DNA of 64,000 nucleotides from Ochrobactrum sp. CM-21-5. Its GTDB lineage: Bacteria; Pseudomonadota; Alphaproteobacteria; Rhizobiales; Rhizobiaceae. The DNA lies in NCBI RefSeq assembly GCF_014253075.1, contig NZ_JACLZJ010000003.1:310001-374000 (forward strand). Direction: 5' to 3'. The position numbers and the translations under genes are program-made. Positions 8,020 through 17,186 of this stretch are shown here, piece by piece. The notes under the pieces are model-generated. The model did no database searches. It saw only the letters and a program-made list of their open reading frames with translations, and was not told the DNA's origin. Numbering within the stretch: the first letter of the stretch is position 1; every line of letters starts with the position of its first letter.

Positions 8020-9066
8020 ATGACCATTATCGCACTTGAAGATGTCTGCATTATTTTTGGCAAGGATACCGACAACGCATTGGAACTTGCCGACCGGGGC
8101 GCAACGCGCTCGCAGATTCAAGCGGAAACCAACCTCGTCCTTGGCGTCCACAATTGCACGCTCAATATAGAGGAAGGTGAAATTCTCGTTCTGATGGGTC
8201 TGTCCGGCTCCGGAAAATCGACGTTGCTGCGCGCCATCAACCGGCTCAATCCGATTTCACGCGGCCGCGTTCTCGTTCGCGACAACGAGCGGAGCATCGA
8301 TGTGGGCAAGGCAGACCGGGGAACGCTTCGTCATCTGCGCACTGAACTTGTTTCGATGGTGTTTCAGCAATTCGGCCTGCTGCCATGGCGCACAGTTGAA
8401 GAGAATGTCGCTTTCGGCTTGGAAATTTCCGGCATGGGCAAAGAAGACCGCCTGGCGAAGGCGCGCAACCAGCTGGAACTGGTCGGTCTTCAGGACTGGG
8501 CCAAGCGCAAAGTCAGCGAGCTTTCCGGCGGCATGCAGCAGCGCGTCGGCCTCGCTCGTGCCTTTGCGACCGGCGCCCCCATCCTCTTGATGGACGAACC
8601 CTTTTCGGCACTCGACCCGCTCATCCGCACGCGGCTGCAAGACGAGCTTCTGGCCTTCCAGTCACGGCTGAAAAAAACTATCGTTTTTGTCAGTCATGAT
8701 CTCGATGAGGCCATGAAGATCGGTAACCGCATTGCCATTATGGAAGGTGGGCGCATTGTTCAATGCGGCACGCCGCAGGAAATTCTGCTTCATCCCGCCG
8801 ATCAGTATGTCGCCGATTTCGTTGCTCATATGAACCCGCTCGGTGTCCTGCGTGCTGGCGATATCATGACCCCGTTCGATCGCAACACCGCGCCCCGCCC
8901 CTTTGCGGCCACTGCACGCCGGGAAACGCTGGTTCGTGAATTGATGAGTGCGGTCGCCGACAGCAGCGGTGATGTCGGAATCGTTGAGAATGGAACCATC
9001 ATCGGCAAGATCGCGTCGGACGACATCGTCCGCGCCCTTGCCTGGCACCAGCAGCGCGCAAACTAG
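8020..9066 (+). CDS. choV: Choline ABC transporter ATP-binding protein
   Basis: The 348-aa ATPase has Walker A GLSGSGKST, Q-loop FQQFGLLPW, signature LSGGMQQRVGLA, Walker B ILLMDEPFSALD and H-loop VFVSHDLDEA. Its length and the N-terminal extension before the Walker A match the ProV/OpuAA/ChoV group. The C-terminal part (ETLVRELMSAVADSSGDVGIVENGTIIGKI) is a short CBS-like regulatory tail. RBS AGGAG lies 9 nt before the ATG. Last gene of choXWV. Confidence 0.92.
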   Translation: MTIIALEDVCIIFGKDTDNALELADRGATRSQIQAETNLVLGVHNCTLNIEEGEILVLMGLSGSGKSTLLRAINRLNPISRGRVLVRDNERSIDVGKADRGTLRHLRTELVSMVFQQFGLLPWRTVEENVAFGLEISGMGKEDRLAKARNQLELVGLQDWAKRKVSELSGGMQQRVGLARAFATGAPILLMDEPFSALDPLIRTRLQDELLAFQSRLKKTIVFVSHDLDEAMKIGNRIAIMEGGRIVQCGTPQEILLHPADQYVADFVAHMNPLGVLRAGDIMTPFDRNTAPRPFAATARRETLVRELMSAVADSSGDVGIVENGTIIGKIASDDIVRALAWHQQRAN

Positions 9067-9164
9067 AACGCCTCCCGAAAAATGTGAAACGATTTTCGGG
9101 CAAGATACGTGCCAAAACAAATGGTTAGGGCCAGTCCGTTTCCATCAGATCGTAACACGCTCTA
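9067..9164. repeat. Dispersed palindromic repeat, copy A
   Basis: The element starts one base after the choV stop with AACGCCTCCCGAAAA, forms a hairpin with GATTTTCGGG, and continues with a conserved tail (GCCAAAACAAATGGTTAG, then CAGATCGTAACACGCTCTA). Copy B at 22272-22364 shares the order and most bases. The type is familiar as an intergenic repeat in Rhizobiales. Confidence 0.75.
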
Positions 9165-9177
9165 ATGCAACAAATAC

Positions 9178-9211
9178 AAAAATGCCGCGTATGAGAATAC
9201 GCGGCATTTTT
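9178..9211. terminator. Bidirectional terminator between choV and dppF
   Basis: Perfect arms AAAAATGCCGCGTAT and ATACGCGGCATTTTT enclose GAGA. A and T tracts on both sides serve the two convergent operons. Confidence 0.85.
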
Positions 9212-9229
9212 CTGACTGTTTGAATGTAC

Positions 9230-10081
9230 TCAGGCCTGAGCAGCCTGTCTCGCTGCGGCACGCGCTTCCACACGCGCACGAATTGCATCGACATCCGCAC
9301 GCGGTGTCGCCGCAAAAAGCTTCTTCGTATAGTCATGCTGGGGATTACTGAATACGTCCTCGCGCGGACCATATTCAACCACCTCGCCGAAATACATCAC
9401 CATCACGTCGTCGGCGATATAGCGCACCACCGAAAGGTCATGGCTGATGAAAACGTATGTGAGCCCGAACTCTTCCTGCAGATCGGCCAGCAGGTTCAAC
9501 ACCTGTGCCTGCACCGAAAGATCGAGCGCCGAAACCGGCTCGTCCAGAATCAGCAGCTTCGGATTGAGCATCAGCGCACGGGCAATGGCGATACGCTGGC
9601 GCTGGCCGCCTGAGAACATATGCGGATAACGATTGAAGTGTTCGCGGCCGAGGCCGACCTTCAACAGCATCTGCATCGCTTTGTCCCGCCGCTCCTCAGA
9701 AGACATATTGGTGTTAAGCAGCAGCGGTTCGGCCAGCACATCGCCGATCTTTTGGCGTGGATTGAGCGAACCATACGGATTCTGGAACACGATCTGCACC
9801 TTTTGGCGCATTTCGGCTGTCAGGCCATCGCGAGCGATGTTCACATCCTTGCCGCCAATCATCAAATCCCCGGACGTCTGCGGGTCGATCATGGTCAGAA
9901 TGCGCGCTAGCGTGGACTTGCCGCAACCCGATTCGCCAACGATTGCCAGCGTCTTGCCCTTTTCGACCTTGAAGCTCACGCCCTTGACGGCATGAACTAC
10001 TTTCGGTTTGCCGAACAAACCGCCGCCCACATGATAATCGCGCTTGATGTCGCGCGCTTCGAGAACGATCTCGCTCATCAT
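9230..10081 (-). CDS. dppF: Dipeptide ABC transporter ATP-binding protein
   Basis: The 283-aa ATPase has Walker A GESGCGKST, signature FSGGQRQRIAIARAL, Walker B LLILDEPVSALD, H-loop ISHDLSVVRYIADDVMVMYFG and an oligopeptide-type C-terminus (YTKKLFAATP). Its start overlaps the dppD stop (ATGA), so translation is probably coupled. Last gene of dppABCDF; the bidirectional terminator lies 19 bp after its stop. Confidence 0.9.
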   Translation of the reverse strand: MMSEIVLEARDIKRDYHVGGGLFGKPKVVHAVKGVSFKVEKGKTLAIVGESGCGKSTLARILTMIDPQTSGDLMIGGKDVNIARDGLTAEMRQKVQIVFQNPYGSLNPRQKIGDVLAEPLLLNTNMSSEERRDKAMQMLLKVGLGREHFNRYPHMFSGGQRQRIAIARALMLNPKLLILDEPVSALDLSVQAQVLNLLADLQEEFGLTYVFISHDLSVVRYIADDVMVMYFGEVVEYGPREDVFSNPQHDYTKKLFAATPRADVDAIRARVEARAAARQAAQA

Positions 10082-10926
10082 GCTTCTCCCGCACTAGTAC
10101 TCTCAAAGACGAAGTCGGATACTGTCGGCAATCGGTCACCGGTCGCATTTTCCGGCAGGGCCGAAAGAAGTGCACGCGTGTAAGGATGCTTCGGAGCGGA
10201 GAACAGCGACAGCACGTCGGCATCTTCCATCTTGTGCCCCTTATACTGCACGATCACGCGATCCGCCGTTTCTGCGACCACACCCATATCATGGGTGATC
10301 ATGATCAAGCCCATGCCATGCTCCACCTGAAGCCGCATAAGAAGATCGAGAATCTGCTTCTGGATCGTTACGTCGAGGGCAGTTGTCGGCTCGTCGGCAA
10401 TGAGAAGCTTTGGGTTACAGGCAATCGCAATCGCGATCATGACGCGCTGGCACTGACCACCCGACATCTGGTGCGGGAAGCTTTTCAGCCGTTCCGCCGC
10501 ATCGCGAATGCCGACGAGTTCCAGCAGCTCGATGGCCCTGGCGCGGCTTGCCGAGCTGCCCATTCCCATATGCTGTTTCAGGACTTCTTCCAGCTGATAG
10601 CCAACCGTAAAGCACGGATTGAGGCTGGCAACCGGCTCTTGAAAGATCATCGAAATATCGCGTCCGATAATTCTGCGACGATCCTTTTCCGGCATCGTCA
10701 GCAGATCCTGGCCGTTAAATTTCATGAGATCGGCCGTCACGGTCGCGGTCTTGGGCAAAAGGCCCATCACTGCGAGCATGCCAACCGACTTGCCCGACCC
10801 GGACTCGCCTACGATGGCGAGGACCTCACCCTTGTCCACGGTGATGTCGATCCCATCGACCGCCTTGAAGGGCCCCGATGACGTATCGAAGGAAACTGTC
10901 AGGTTCTTGATTTCAAGTAGCGCCAT
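10078..10926 (-). CDS. dppD: Dipeptide ABC transporter ATP-binding protein
   Basis: The 282-aa ATPase has Walker [11 protein letters not shown]-loop [12 protein letters not shown], signature [15 protein letters not shown], Walker [13 protein letters not shown] and H-loop [15 protein letters not shown]. The family pairs two different ATPases (DppD and DppF) with DppB/C. It is 3 bp after dppC and overlaps dppF by 4 bp. The C-terminus is shorter than in enterics and shows no clear Fe-S-type cysteines. Confidence 0.9.
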   Translation of the reverse strand: MALLEIKNLTVSFDTSSGPFKAVDGIDITVDKGEVLAIVGESGSGKSVGMLAVMGLLPKTATVTADLMKFNGQDLLTMPEKDRRRIIGRDISMIFQEPVASLNPCFTVGYQLEEVLKQHMGMGSSASRARAIELLELVGIRDAAERLKSFPHQMSGGQCQRVMIAIAIACNPKLLIADEPTTALDVTIQKQILDLLMRLQVEHGMGLIMITHDMGVVAETADRVIVQYKGHKMEDADVLSLFSAPKHPYTRALLSALPENATGDRLPTVSDFVFESTSAGEA

Positions 10927-10929
10927 CAG

Positions 10930-11838
10930 TCAGCTCCTCTTGAGCTTCGGGTCAAGCGCGTCGCGCAGGCCGTCGCCAACCAGATTGATGGCGAGAACGG
11001 TAATCAGGATCGCCAAGCCCGGGAAGGTAACGACCCACCATGCGCGCATGATGAATTCGCGTGCTTCGGCTAGCATCGTGCCCCATTCCGGTGTCGGTGG
11101 CTGTGCCCCCATGCCGAGGAAGCCCAGTGCCGCCACATCCAGAATGGCGTTGGAGAACGACATCGTTGCCTGAACCACCAGTGGAGCAAGACAATTCGGC
11201 AGGATGGTTTTGAACATGAGACGCAGCCTGCTCGCACCGGCAAGTTTGGCGGCTGTCACATATTCACGTTCCTTTTCCGCCATAACAGCAGCACGAGTCA
11301 GGCGCGAGAAATGCGGCAGCAAAACGAGCGTAATAGCCAGAACTGCATTAATGAGACCAGGGCCCAGAATGGCAACAAGAACCAATGCCAGCAGAAGTGA
11401 CGGAAACGCGAGAATCACGTCCATGATTCGCATGAAAACCGTGTCCACGCCGCCACCGAAATAACCCGAAATCAGACCAATCGTGATGCCAAGGCACATC
11501 GAAATGATAACGATGACGAAGCCGACCAGCAACGAGTATTGGGCACCATAAATCAGGCGAGAAAGAATGTCGCGCCCGACGGCATCTGTACCGAGCAGGA
11601 AGCGGGTCGATCCGCCATTTTCCCAAAACGGAGGTGCAAGCATGAATTCGCGAAACTGTTCTGATGGATTATGCGGAGAGAGAACAGGCGCCAGAATTGC
11701 AACGGCGACAAGCGCCATGAAGACAATAAGACCGATTACAGCACCGCGATTGACGCTGAAATAGAACCAGAAATCTTTCAAGGCACGGAGTTTTCCGATG
11801 TCGTTGGCGACTTCCGGCTGAATAGCTGAGTGTGTCAT
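10930..11838 (-). CDS. dppC: Dipeptide ABC transporter permease
   Basis: The 302-aa permease has an N-terminal cytoplasmic/TM segment (FWFYFSVNRGAVIGLIVFM), the motif LLGTDAVGRDILSRLIYG typical of DppC/OppC, and the EAA loop VTAAKLAGASRLRLMFKTILPN. It has about six TM segments. It lies between dppB (7 bp gap) and dppD. Confidence 0.92.
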   Translation of the reverse strand: MTHSAIQPEVANDIGKLRALKDFWFYFSVNRGAVIGLIVFMALVAVAILAPVLSPHNPSEQFREFMLAPPFWENGGSTRFLLGTDAVGRDILSRLIYGAQYSLLVGFVIVIISMCLGITIGLISGYFGGGVDTVFMRIMDVILAFPSLLLALVLVAILGPGLINAVLAITLVLLPHFSRLTRAAVMAEKEREYVTAAKLAGASRLRLMFKTILPNCLAPLVVQATMSFSNAILDVAALGFLGMGAQPPTPEWGTMLAEAREFIMRAWWVVTFPGLAILITVLAINLVGDGLRDALDPKLKRS

Positions 11839-11845
11839 AGTACCC

Positions 11846-12853
11846 TCACTTATGCCGGATACGCGGATTGATGAGGCCGTACAGCAGATCGACGACCAGG
11901 TTCACAAGCATGATGATGAACGCGATTATCAATAGCCCGCTCTGAACAACCGGGTAATCCCGGCGCGAGATGGAATCGAGCATCCATTTGCCAATTCCGG
12001 GCCATGAGAAAATCGTTTCCGTCAAAATTGCACCGGCCATCAGAACGCCCACCTGCAGGCCGATGGTGGTGATGACGGGGATCATCGCATTGCGCAATGC
12101 ATGCAACCCGACAACGCGGCGCGTCGGCAGCCCCTTGGCGCGTGCCGTACGCACATAATCCTCTCCCAGCACCTCCAGCATTGCCGAACGCGTCTGGCGT
12201 GCGATCACGGCAAGCGGAATGGTTGCAAGCACGATGGTTGGTAAGACAAGGTGTGAGACTGCGGATACGAAAGCGCCCTTCTGATCAGACAACAGGCTGT
12301 CGATGAGCATGAAGCCGGTCACAGGCGGGAAATAGTAAAGCAGCGAGATTCGGCCCGAAACCGGAGTAAGCTGAAGCATACCGGAAAAGAAAATGATCAG
12401 CAGCAGCGCCCACCAGAAAATCGGCATCGAATAACCGACCAGCGAAATGCCCATTAGCCCTTGATCGAACCATGAACCGCGCTTGACCGCTGCGATGACG
12501 CCTGCGGGAATACCAATGACTATAGCCAGAATGATTGCACAAACAGCCAGCTCGACAGTTGCCGGAAACAGCGCAAAGAATTCCACGAGAACGGGCTTCT
12601 TGGTCACCAGAGACTGGCCGAAATCACCGTGCAGCAGGTTCCAGACATAATCCAGATATTGCTGCCAGACGGGCCGGTCAAAGCCGAGTTGCGCCATCAG
12701 CTCGGCATGGCGCTCAGGGCTTACGCCGCGCTCGCCTGCCATCAGCAGAACGGGGTCGCCCGGCAGAACCCGGACAAAGGCGAAGGCGACGATTGTGATG
12801 CCTATGAAGGTCGGAACCAGATAGACGAGTTTGTTCAATATGAAACGAAACAT
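11846..12853 (-). CDS. dppB: Dipeptide ABC transporter permease
   Basis: The 335-aa permease opens with the DppB signature (LVYLVPTFIGITIVAFAFVR, LPGDPVLLMAGERG). The EAA loop YVRTARAKGLPTRRVVGLHA is followed by ILTETIFSWPGIGKWMLDSI. It pairs with DppC to form the channel for dipeptides, and possibly haem in some bacteria. A hairpin (12867-12895) separates it from dppA. Confidence 0.92.
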   Translation of the reverse strand: MFRFILNKLVYLVPTFIGITIVAFAFVRVLPGDPVLLMAGERGVSPERHAELMAQLGFDRPVWQQYLDYVWNLLHGDFGQSLVTKKPVLVEFFALFPATVELAVCAIILAIVIGIPAGVIAAVKRGSWFDQGLMGISLVGYSMPIFWWALLLIIFFSGMLQLTPVSGRISLLYYFPPVTGFMLIDSLLSDQKGAFVSAVSHLVLPTIVLATIPLAVIARQTRSAMLEVLGEDYVRTARAKGLPTRRVVGLHALRNAMIPVITTIGLQVGVLMAGAILTETIFSWPGIGKWMLDSISRRDYPVVQSGLLIIAFIIMLVNLVVDLLYGLINPRIRHK

Positions 12854-12866
12854 ACAAAAACTCCGA

Positions 12867-12895
12867 CCGGGTGCAGAGGATCACCCTACACCCGG
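12867..12895 (-). promoter_or_regulatory. Intercistronic hairpin dppA-dppB
   Basis: Arms CCGGGTG (12867-12873) and CACCCGG (12889-12895) lie in the 61-bp gap after dppA, with no T-tract. Hairpins of this kind commonly stabilise the binding-protein mRNA and set its excess over the permease. That role is inferred. Confidence 0.5.
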
Positions 12896-12914
12896 CCGCT
12901 AGTGTTGTCAGATT

Positions 12915-14510
12915 TTACTCAGAAATATCGACGTCTTCGAAGCGGTAATCGCCAAGCGGACTCTGCTTGAAGCCCGTCACCTTGGCCGACATCGGCACAA
13001 AGACCGTCGAGTGAGCGAGCGTGTTCCAAGGAGCCTGCTCCTTGAAGATCACCTGCGCTTCTTCGTAAAGCTTTGTGCGCTCTTCCTGGCTGGTCGAGAT
13101 CTTGGCCTTCTGGATCAGATCTTCGAACGGCTTGTAGCACCACTGAGCGCGGTTGTTGTTGCCAACACCTGCGCAGCCGAGGAGCGTACCCAGGAAGTTG
13201 TCCGGATCGCCGTTGTCACCGGTCCAGCCGAGGATGACGGAGCCGTCGCGGTCCTTGTCTGACGACTTCTTGAGGTATTCACCCCATTCCATCGAGACGA
13301 TTTCAGCACTGACACCGACCTTGGCCAGATCGGACTGCATGAGTTCAGCAGTACGACGCGCGTTCGGCATGTAAGGACGGCTGACAGGCATTGCCCACAA
13401 CTTCATCTTCAGATCCTTGACGCCAGCGGCTTCCAGAGCCTTCTTGGCAGCTTCCGGATCGTACTTGTCGTCCTCGACCTTGTCGTTATAGCCCCACATT
13501 GTCGGCGGGATCGGGTTCTTGGCAACCTGACCCTGCCCCTGGAACACAGCATCGACAATGGCCTGCTTGTTGATCGCCTGGTTCAATGCCTTGCGGACTT
13601 CCGGCTTGTCATAAGGTGCCTTCAGCGTGTTGTACGCGAAATAAGCCACGTTGAGGCCAGCCTGTTCGTCAACCTTGAGGTTGGAATCGGCCTGAAGACC
13701 CTTGATGTCTGCCGGAGCAGGATAGGACATCAGATGGCATTCGCCAGCCTTGAGCTTCTGCGCGCGAACAGCAGGATCGGTCGTGATTGCGAAGACCAGA
13801 TCGTCGATCTTCGGCTTGCCGCCCCAATAGTTTTCGTTGGCCTTGAAGCGGACGACGGCATCCTTCTGATAAGCCACGAACTGGAACGGGCCGGTGCCAA
13901 CCGGAATCTGGTTAAGATCATTCTTTTTTCCGTCGGCGGCGAGTTTGTCCGTATATTCCTTCGAAATGATCGAAGCGAAAGGCATCGAGATATTTGCAAG
14001 GAACGGCGCTTCCGGACGGTTCAGCACAAACTTGACGGTATAATCGTCAACCTTGGTGATTTCCTTGATCAGCGCACCCATTTCCATGCTGTCGAAATAT
14101 TCATAGGAGATGCCGGCAGTGTACTGGTGCCAAGGATTGTCCTTGTTGCGCATGCGATCAAAGGAGAAGATCACGTCGTCGGCATTGAAATCGCGGGTCG
14201 GCGTGAAATAGTCGTTCGAGTGGAACTTGACTCCCTTGCGCAGATGAAAGGTATATTCCAGACCGTCGTCGGTAACATCCCAGCTTTCTGCGAGACCCGG
14301 CACGACCTTCGTCGTTCCGTTTTCAAATTCCGCAAGACGGTTGTAGACTGGATGTGCCGATGCATCGAACGTATCGCCACCGGTGTAAGCTGCCGGATCG
14401 AAGCCTTCAGGCGATGCCGGCGAGCAATACACAAAGGTCTTTGCCGAAGCAGCGCCGCTCATCAAAGCTACAAGCGCGGTCGCTGCGAGAAGTTTCTGAT
14501 AGAATTTCAT
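12915..14510 (-). CDS. dppA: Dipeptide-binding periplasmic protein
   Basis: The 531-aa SBP_bac_5 protein has a signal peptide ([20 protein letters not shown], cleavage after SAK). Family blocks are [53 protein letters not shown] and [19 protein letters not shown]. The ATG at 14510 follows GGAGG by 9 nt and was preferred over an upstream in-frame ATG at 14552. It captures di- and tripeptides for DppBCDF. A cysteine pair in the mature domain ([15 protein letters not shown]) may form a disulfide. Confidence 0.92.
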   Translation of the reverse strand: MKFYQKLLAATALVALMSGAASAKTFVYCSPASPEGFDPAAYTGGDTFDASAHPVYNRLAEFENGTTKVVPGLAESWDVTDDGLEYTFHLRKGVKFHSNDYFTPTRDFNADDVIFSFDRMRNKDNPWHQYTAGISYEYFDSMEMGALIKEITKVDDYTVKFVLNRPEAPFLANISMPFASIISKEYTDKLAADGKKNDLNQIPVGTGPFQFVAYQKDAVVRFKANENYWGGKPKIDDLVFAITTDPAVRAQKLKAGECHLMSYPAPADIKGLQADSNLKVDEQAGLNVAYFAYNTLKAPYDKPEVRKALNQAINKQAIVDAVFQGQGQVAKNPIPPTMWGYNDKVEDDKYDPEAAKKALEAAGVKDLKMKLWAMPVSRPYMPNARRTAELMQSDLAKVGVSAEIVSMEWGEYLKKSSDKDRDGSVILGWTGDNGDPDNFLGTLLGCAGVGNNNRAQWCYKPFEDLIQKAKISTSQEERTKLYEEAQVIFKEQAPWNTLAHSTVFVPMSAKVTGFKQSPLGDYRFEDVDISE

Positions 14511-14940
14511 TATTGTCCGCCTCCACGGATTATCATGCCGCGCGCACCCCATTGCCCGCAGCCTGATCCTATCGAAACGCGTGGCTTGTCACTTTGCAAG
14601 CGCATTTTTTAGAACCAGTTCACGTTCTCAACCGATTTTGGCCCATATTATTAGATTTTTATTCTCTCTTTTATCGCATTGGCGGAAAATTGCGCTAAAT
14701 GATGCAGATTTATAATATTCTTCACACGCATGCTGCATAGCTTCATGCATTTCCTGCATCGCATTAAGGCGACAGCTCCATTTGATGAAATTGGCCCGCC
14801 ATCAAAACCTGAAGGCATCCGACGAGCCTCCGATGAGTGCCATTTGGTCGCCGTATTGCGATTGTGTCTCAGCCACCTCCGACAACTCGGATCAAGCGAT
14901 TTAACTGGAAAAGAATACTCATATTTGAGATACAGATCCT
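14511..14940. other. Divergent intergenic region dppA / hugZ
   Basis: This 430-bp A+T-rich region must contain both promoters. A TATAAT-like box occurs near 14711, but without a well-spaced -35. I see no convincing iron box, ORF or terminator hairpin. Confidence 0.4.
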
Positions 14941-15696
14941 ATGTCCGAAACAAACGATCCGATCCGCCCGACCACACCTGAAGCCATCCATCTTGCCAGA
15001 ACGTTGCTGCGCACCGCCCGCCACGGAGCGATCGCAGTTCTGGACTCTGAAACCCGCAGACCGCTCGCCAGCCGCGTTGCGGTGGCTACAGATGTCGATG
15101 GAACTCCGCTTATTCTGGTATCGGGCCTTGCCGCACACACACCGGGACTGCTCGCCCACCCTGCTTGCTCCCTCCTGCTTGGGGAGCCGGGCAAAGGAGA
15201 TCCTCTCGCGCACCCGCGAGTTACTATCCATTGTCGGGCGATGAAGATAGATCGTGCCTCGCAAGACTATGCGAGAGCCCGCCGCCGCTACCTGAACCAC
15301 AACCCAAAGGGAGCACTGTATGTCGATCTGGGCGATTTCGTATTTTTCCAGCTCCATATAGAACGCGCGAGCCTGAATGGAGGTTTTGGGAAGGCATTCA
15401 ACCTTCAGCCAGAAGACTTATTGTGCCCCGCAACAGCAAGCCATCGCATTGCCACTGGTGAACAGGCCGCAATTGATACACTTAATGAAAACCGGGCAGA
15501 AGAAATTTCTCTCTATGCTGCAAAATCCAGAGGCCTCGGCGCCACAAGAAAACAATGGAAAGTGATAGGTCTAGACCCCGATGGAATTGATCTCTCCAGC
15601 GGCGATAATCTTGTCCGCCTATCTTTCCAGTCACGGTGTGATTCTGTAGAGACGGCGATCTCAGCGGTATCCAGCATGCTCGATAAAGCGGACTGA
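14941..15696 (+). CDS. HugZ/HutZ-like haem-utilisation protein (split-barrel + DUF2470)
   Basis: The 251-aa protein has an N-terminal pyridoxamine-phosphate-oxidase-like split barrel at about residues 15-140 (LLRTARHGAIAVLD, SRVAVATDVDGTPLILVSGLAAHTPGL). The C-terminal DUF2470-like domain (about 165-248) includes DTLNENRAEEISLYAA and IGLDPDGIDLSSGDNLVRLSF. The architecture matches HugZ/HutZ, haem-degrading or haem-binding proteins that release iron. LNGGFGKAF precedes the second domain, where family members bind haem. No haem transporter genes are adjacent. An FMN-binding flavoprotein is the alternative. Confidence 0.75.
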   Translation: MSETNDPIRPTTPEAIHLARTLLRTARHGAIAVLDSETRRPLASRVAVATDVDGTPLILVSGLAAHTPGLLAHPACSLLLGEPGKGDPLAHPRVTIHCRAMKIDRASQDYARARRRYLNHNPKGALYVDLGDFVFFQLHIERASLNGGFGKAFNLQPEDLLCPATASHRIATGEQAAIDTLNENRAEEISLYAAKSRGLGATRKQWKVIGLDPDGIDLSSGDNLVRLSFQSRCDSVETAISAVSSMLDKAD

Positions 15697-15806
15697 AACA
15701 AAACCGCACTATTTTTGGGACAAATCCATCAGATTTTATCGGTATGAATTTAAGCAAGGGCTTTTCAAACCGAGCGTAGGGCTTTAGCTTTAAAGTGCGT
15801 AGTTCA

Positions 15807-15832
15807 AAGTTGAAATGCGCATTTTTCAACTT
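15807..15832. promoter_or_regulatory. Inverted repeat upstream of nolR-like gene
   Basis: Perfect 9-bp arms AAGTTGAAA (15807-15815) and TTTCAACTT (15824-15832) with an 8-bp spacer lie 30 bp before the start codon. This fits an ArsR-family autoregulatory operator. Confidence 0.55.
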
Positions 15833-15861
15833 CATGCAGTCTTACGGGGGTATGGCCGCAA

Positions 15862-16209
15862 ATGAATAAAGAAGATGCTTTTTTAGATTTAATAGAAAAT
15901 GTAGATCAAGCAGCTGATTTTCTTTCAGCACTTGCAAACAATAAAAGATTATTGATATTATGTAAATTATTACACAATGAAATGTCTGTGGGTGCGCTTG
16001 CAAAGGCGATTGATCTTAGTCAGTCGGCTTTATCTCAGCATCTAGCTAAACTGCGAGCACTTGATCTCGTCTCAACACGACGCGACGCTCAGACCATTTA
16101 TTATATGGTCTCATCGCCGCATATCGAGTTGATGTTGTCGACGCTTTCGAGTCTCTATATGAGTCCTCTGTCACGCCGCCGGGAAATAGCAGCGGTGGCG
16201 CATCAATAG
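15862..16209 (+). CDS. nolR: NolR-like ArsR family regulator
   Basis: The 115-aa winged HTH contains DFLSALANNKRLLILCKL, GALAKAIDLSQSALSQHLAKLRA and LVSTRRDAQTIYYMVSS, very close to rhizobial NolR, a repressor of nodulation, quorum-sensing and transport genes. No ArsR metal-binding Cys pair is present. The first 45 codons are unusually A+T-rich and hold six TTA, two ATA and one AGA codon, unlike the neighbours. A five-codon ORF (15852-15869) overlaps the start out of frame. GGGGG at 15846-15850 is the only SD-like sequence. The target here is unknown. Confidence 0.8.
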   Translation: MNKEDAFLDLIENVDQAADFLSALANNKRLLILCKLLHNEMSVGALAKAIDLSQSALSQHLAKLRALDLVSTRRDAQTIYYMVSSPHIELMLSTLSSLYMSPLSRRREIAAVAHQ

Positions 16210-16238
16210 AGTAAACTCCATGAGGCCGCAGCCGTGCG

Positions 16239-17069
16239 ATGAAGGAAATAGATACTCAATCGCACGTCTGCGTCTTTGAAATATCCGATCCGGGCGACCC
16301 TCGCCTAACCCTTTATCGTGATATTCGTGAAAAAGACCTTGTTGGACGTCAGCAGCGCTTCATCGCTGAAGGCAAAGTCGTCATCAATGTGCTTTTTTCG
16401 TCCTCGACCCGTTTTGAAACTGAGTCTCTCCTTGTCCTGGAAAATCGTTTCAAGGGCCTCCAGGAACAGCTGAAACAACGCCCCGTTGGTGTGGACGTTT
16501 ATTGTGTTCCGCAATCGGTGATGGACGAAGTCGCGGGCTTCCATGTGCACCGCGGCATTCTCGCTGTAGGTCGGAGGAGACCGCAATCCAGCCTTCAGGA
16601 TATGATCACCGCTCTGCCTGAGCAGGCGCTTATTGTCGTCCTTTGCGGCATATCCAATCATGATAATATTGGCTCCATCTTCCGCAATGCCGCGGCCTTC
16701 GAAGCAGATTGCGTCTTAATGGACACGACCTGTTGTGATCCACTTTATCGCAAGGCCATCCGTGTCTCGGTAGGCGCCACGCTCAAAGTACCTTATTTTC
16801 ATGGCGGCACGATCGATGAGATTATCAGCAGCTTACAGGAAACCGGATTCAACGTGCTGGCCTTAAGTCCGACGTCGGAAACCAGTGTTTACAAAGCGAC
16901 ATCGCATTCACGGCAAGCGTTACTTTTAGGAACTGAAGGCGAAGGTTTACCGCCTCGCCTTTTAGACAAGCTACAAACAGCCCGCATACCCATGTCTCAG
17001 GATTTCGATAGCCTTAATGTGGCAACAGCTTCAGGCATCGCTCTTTCCCGCTTCAGCCGATTTTTCTAG
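16239..17069 (+). CDS. TrmH/SpoU-family RNA 2'-O-methyltransferase
   Basis: The 276-aa protein has a SPOUT fold in its C-terminal half: motif 1 LCGISNHDNIGSIFRNAAAF (Asn and Arg in the canonical NxGxxxRxA pattern), motif 2 LLLGTEGEGLPPRLL and motif 3 IPMSQDFDSLNVATASGIAL. It transfers methyl from SAM to a ribose 2'-OH in rRNA or tRNA. The exact nucleotide is not predictable. It follows the nolR-like gene by 29 bp and may share its transcript. Confidence 0.88.
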   Translation: MKEIDTQSHVCVFEISDPGDPRLTLYRDIREKDLVGRQQRFIAEGKVVINVLFSSSTRFETESLLVLENRFKGLQEQLKQRPVGVDVYCVPQSVMDEVAGFHVHRGILAVGRRRPQSSLQDMITALPEQALIVVLCGISNHDNIGSIFRNAAAFEADCVLMDTTCCDPLYRKAIRVSVGATLKVPYFHGGTIDEIISSLQETGFNVLALSPTSETSVYKATSHSRQALLLGTEGEGLPPRLLDKLQTARIPMSQDFDSLNVATASGIALSRFSRFF

Positions 17070-17114
17070 CGCCTGCCCGATTGCACCGTCAAAACCGCCA
17101 CAACTATTCTCTAT

Positions 17115-17143
17115 AAAAAAGCCTCCGGTCAGAGGCTGGAGGC
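17115..17143 (-). terminator. mnmA terminator
   Basis: Minus-strand hairpin GCCTCC (17121-17126) / GGAGGC (17138-17143) followed by T6 (17120-17115), 44 bp after the mnmA stop. Confidence 0.75.
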
Positions 17144-17186
17144 CTTCATTGCATACTCGATAAAGCACGGGAGTTGGCTTGCGGCC

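Noticed and set aside
12867-12895. Terminator between dppA and dppB
   Set aside because: No T-tract, and the operon continues; kept as an intercistronic hairpin.
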